From: Allobrachymonas denitrificans DSM 15123
Lineage (GTDB): Bacteria > Pseudomonadota > Gammaproteobacteria > Burkholderiales > Burkholderiaceae_C
Direction of reading: 5' to 3'
Length of the DNA stretch: 64,000 nucleotides
NCBI RefSeq assembly: GCF_900110225.1
Contig: NZ_FOCW01000001.1
Coordinates: forward strand, 372,001-436,000
Below are positions 63,115 through 64,000 of this stretch, piece after piece. The stretch's first letter is position 1; the number at the start of each line of letters is the position of its first letter. The position numbers and the translations under genes are program-made. The notes beneath the pieces were generated by a model. It saw only the letters and a program-made list of their open reading frames with translations, searched no databases and was not told where the DNA came from.

Positions 63115-64000
63115 ATGGCTGAATCCATTGTCATCGTTGGCGCCAAGCGCACCCCCATGGGCTCGTTCCAGAGCGACTTTGCCAACCTGGCGGCAAGCGA
63201 TCTGGGCGCCGTGGCCATCAAGGCCGCTGTCGAGCAGGCCGGCATCAAGCCCGAGCAGGTCGACGAAGTGTATTTCGGCAACGTGCTGATGGCTGGCCAG
63301 GGCCAGGCGCCCGCACGCCAGGCCGTGATCAAGGCCGGCCTGCCCAAGTCCACCGGCGCGGTTACCGTGCACAAGGTGTGCGGCTCCGCCATGAAAACCG
63401 TCATGATGGCGGCTGACACCATCGCTGCCGGCAACGCCGACATCATGGTCGCTGGCGGCATGGAAAGCATGACCAACGCTCCCTACCTGCTGAAGAAGGC
63501 CCGTGGCGGCTACCGCATCGGTCACGACAAGGTGTATGACCACATGATGCTGGACGGCCTGGAAGACGCCTACGAAGCCGGCCGCAGCATGGGTACCTTC
63601 GGCGAAGAGTGCGCGGAGAAGTACAACTTCACCCGTGAAGACCAGGACAAGTTCGCCATGGCCAGCGTGCAGCGCGCGCAGGACGCCATCGCCGCTGGTG
63701 CGTTCAAGGACGAGATCGCTGCCGTGACCGTGGCCGACCGCAAGGGCGAGCGCGTGGTCGACACCGACGAAGGCCCGGGCAAGATCAAGATCGACAAGAT
63801 CCCCACGCTGCGTCCTGCCTTCAAGAAGGACGGCACCATCACCGCTGCCGCCAGCTCCAGCATCAACGACGGTGCTGCCGCCATCGTGCTGATGACCGAA
63901 AGCAAGGCCAAGGAAATGGGCCTGCAGCCGCTGGCACGCATCGTCAGCTCTGCCACCTTCGCGCAGGAACCGAACTGGTTCACCACCGCCCCCGTGTACT
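63115..64000 (+). CDS. acetyl-CoA acetyltransferase, cut by window end
   Basis: First 295 residues of a thiolase of about 395 residues. The nucleophile Cys89 in VHKVCGSAMK and the GGMESMTNAPYLL loop are present; the second His and Cys lie beyond the window. In a liu context it would cleave acetoacetyl-CoA, the last step of leucine breakdown. CAGGAG precedes the ATG, and aceK ends only 23 bp upstream, so the two probably share a transcript. Confidence 0.93.
   Translation, partial: MAESIVIVGAKRTPMGSFQSDFANLAASDLGAVAIKAAVEQAGIKPEQVDEVYFGNVLMAGQGQAPARQAVIKAGLPKSTGAVTVHKVCGSAMKTVMMAADTIAAGNADIMVAGGMESMTNAPYLLKKARGGYRIGHDKVYDHMMLDGLEDAYEAGRSMGTFGEECAEKYNFTREDQDKFAMASVQRAQDAIAAGAFKDEIAAVTVADRKGERVVDTDEGPGKIKIDKIPTLRPAFKKDGTITAAASSSINDGAAAIVLMTESKAKEMGLQPLARIVSSATFAQEPNWFTTAPVY

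Overview
The window is 64 kb of GC-rich chromosomal DNA from a betaproteobacterium, most likely order Burkholderiales and probably family Comamonadaceae. The evidence is the gene set and order: a Bug-family periplasmic binding protein and tripartite tricarboxylate transporter genes, a liuR-isovaleryl-CoA dehydrogenase locus carrying aceK, a glyQ-glyS-gmhB-ygjP run, rpoH with a CIRCE element, and priA close to hemE. I see no rRNA or tRNA gene, CRISPR array, insertion sequence or prophage. Almost all of it is core metabolism and housekeeping.

Layout. 1-6.2 kb is a fatty-acid beta-oxidation cluster (acyl-CoA dehydrogenase cut by the window edge, a DUF2147 envelope protein, a FadB/FadN-like two-domain enzyme, a FadA thiolase, an enoyl-CoA hydratase). 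6.3-12.3 kb holds HemG, a thioesterase, ComF and BioC starting back to back, a UbiE-like methyltransferase, a SCO1 copper chaperone and a Bug binding protein. 12.3-16 kb holds a ZIP metal transporter broken by one in-frame stop, then rpoH and ftsY. 16-28 kb carries rsmD-coaD-DUF1294-2H phosphoesterase, recJ with its partner gene, bioA, lolCD, tatD, an MscS channel and a DNA-deoxyinosine glycosylase. 28-39 kb carries a spermidine-synthase-like gene, tctBA, two EamA permeases, an SDR with a changed active site, a BON lipoprotein, a quinone reductase, Rep helicase and an AEC permease. 39-48 kb carries catalase, proline iminopeptidase, priA, an SOS-controlled alkB and hemE. 48-58 kb carries corC-lnt, glyQS, gmhB, ygjP and rlpA. 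58.6-64 kb is the leucine/isovalerate (liu) locus: liuR, isovaleryl-CoA dehydrogenase, carbonic anhydrase, aceK and a thiolase cut by the window end.

Regulation that can be read directly: a perfect CIRCE element in front of rpoH, a near-perfect LexA box in front of alkB, an inverted repeat overlapping the isovaleryl-CoA dehydrogenase promoter that fits LiuR, several clear intrinsic terminators, a terminator-like hairpin inside the rep leader, and several promoters whose -10 box ends 5-9 bases before the start codon, suggesting leaderless mRNAs.

The least explained part is the 1.1-kb gene-free stretch between alkB and hemE (46.06-47.16 kb). It contains three diverged copies of a module, and a fourth partial copy lies upstream of alkB. 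Each copy starts with a pair of DnaA-box-like 9-mers, and three of them carry an AT-rich motif at exactly the same distance. It looks like an origin-type or DnaA-binding locus. A second oddity is a family of 7-8 bp tandem repeat arrays placed mostly where two convergent genes meet.
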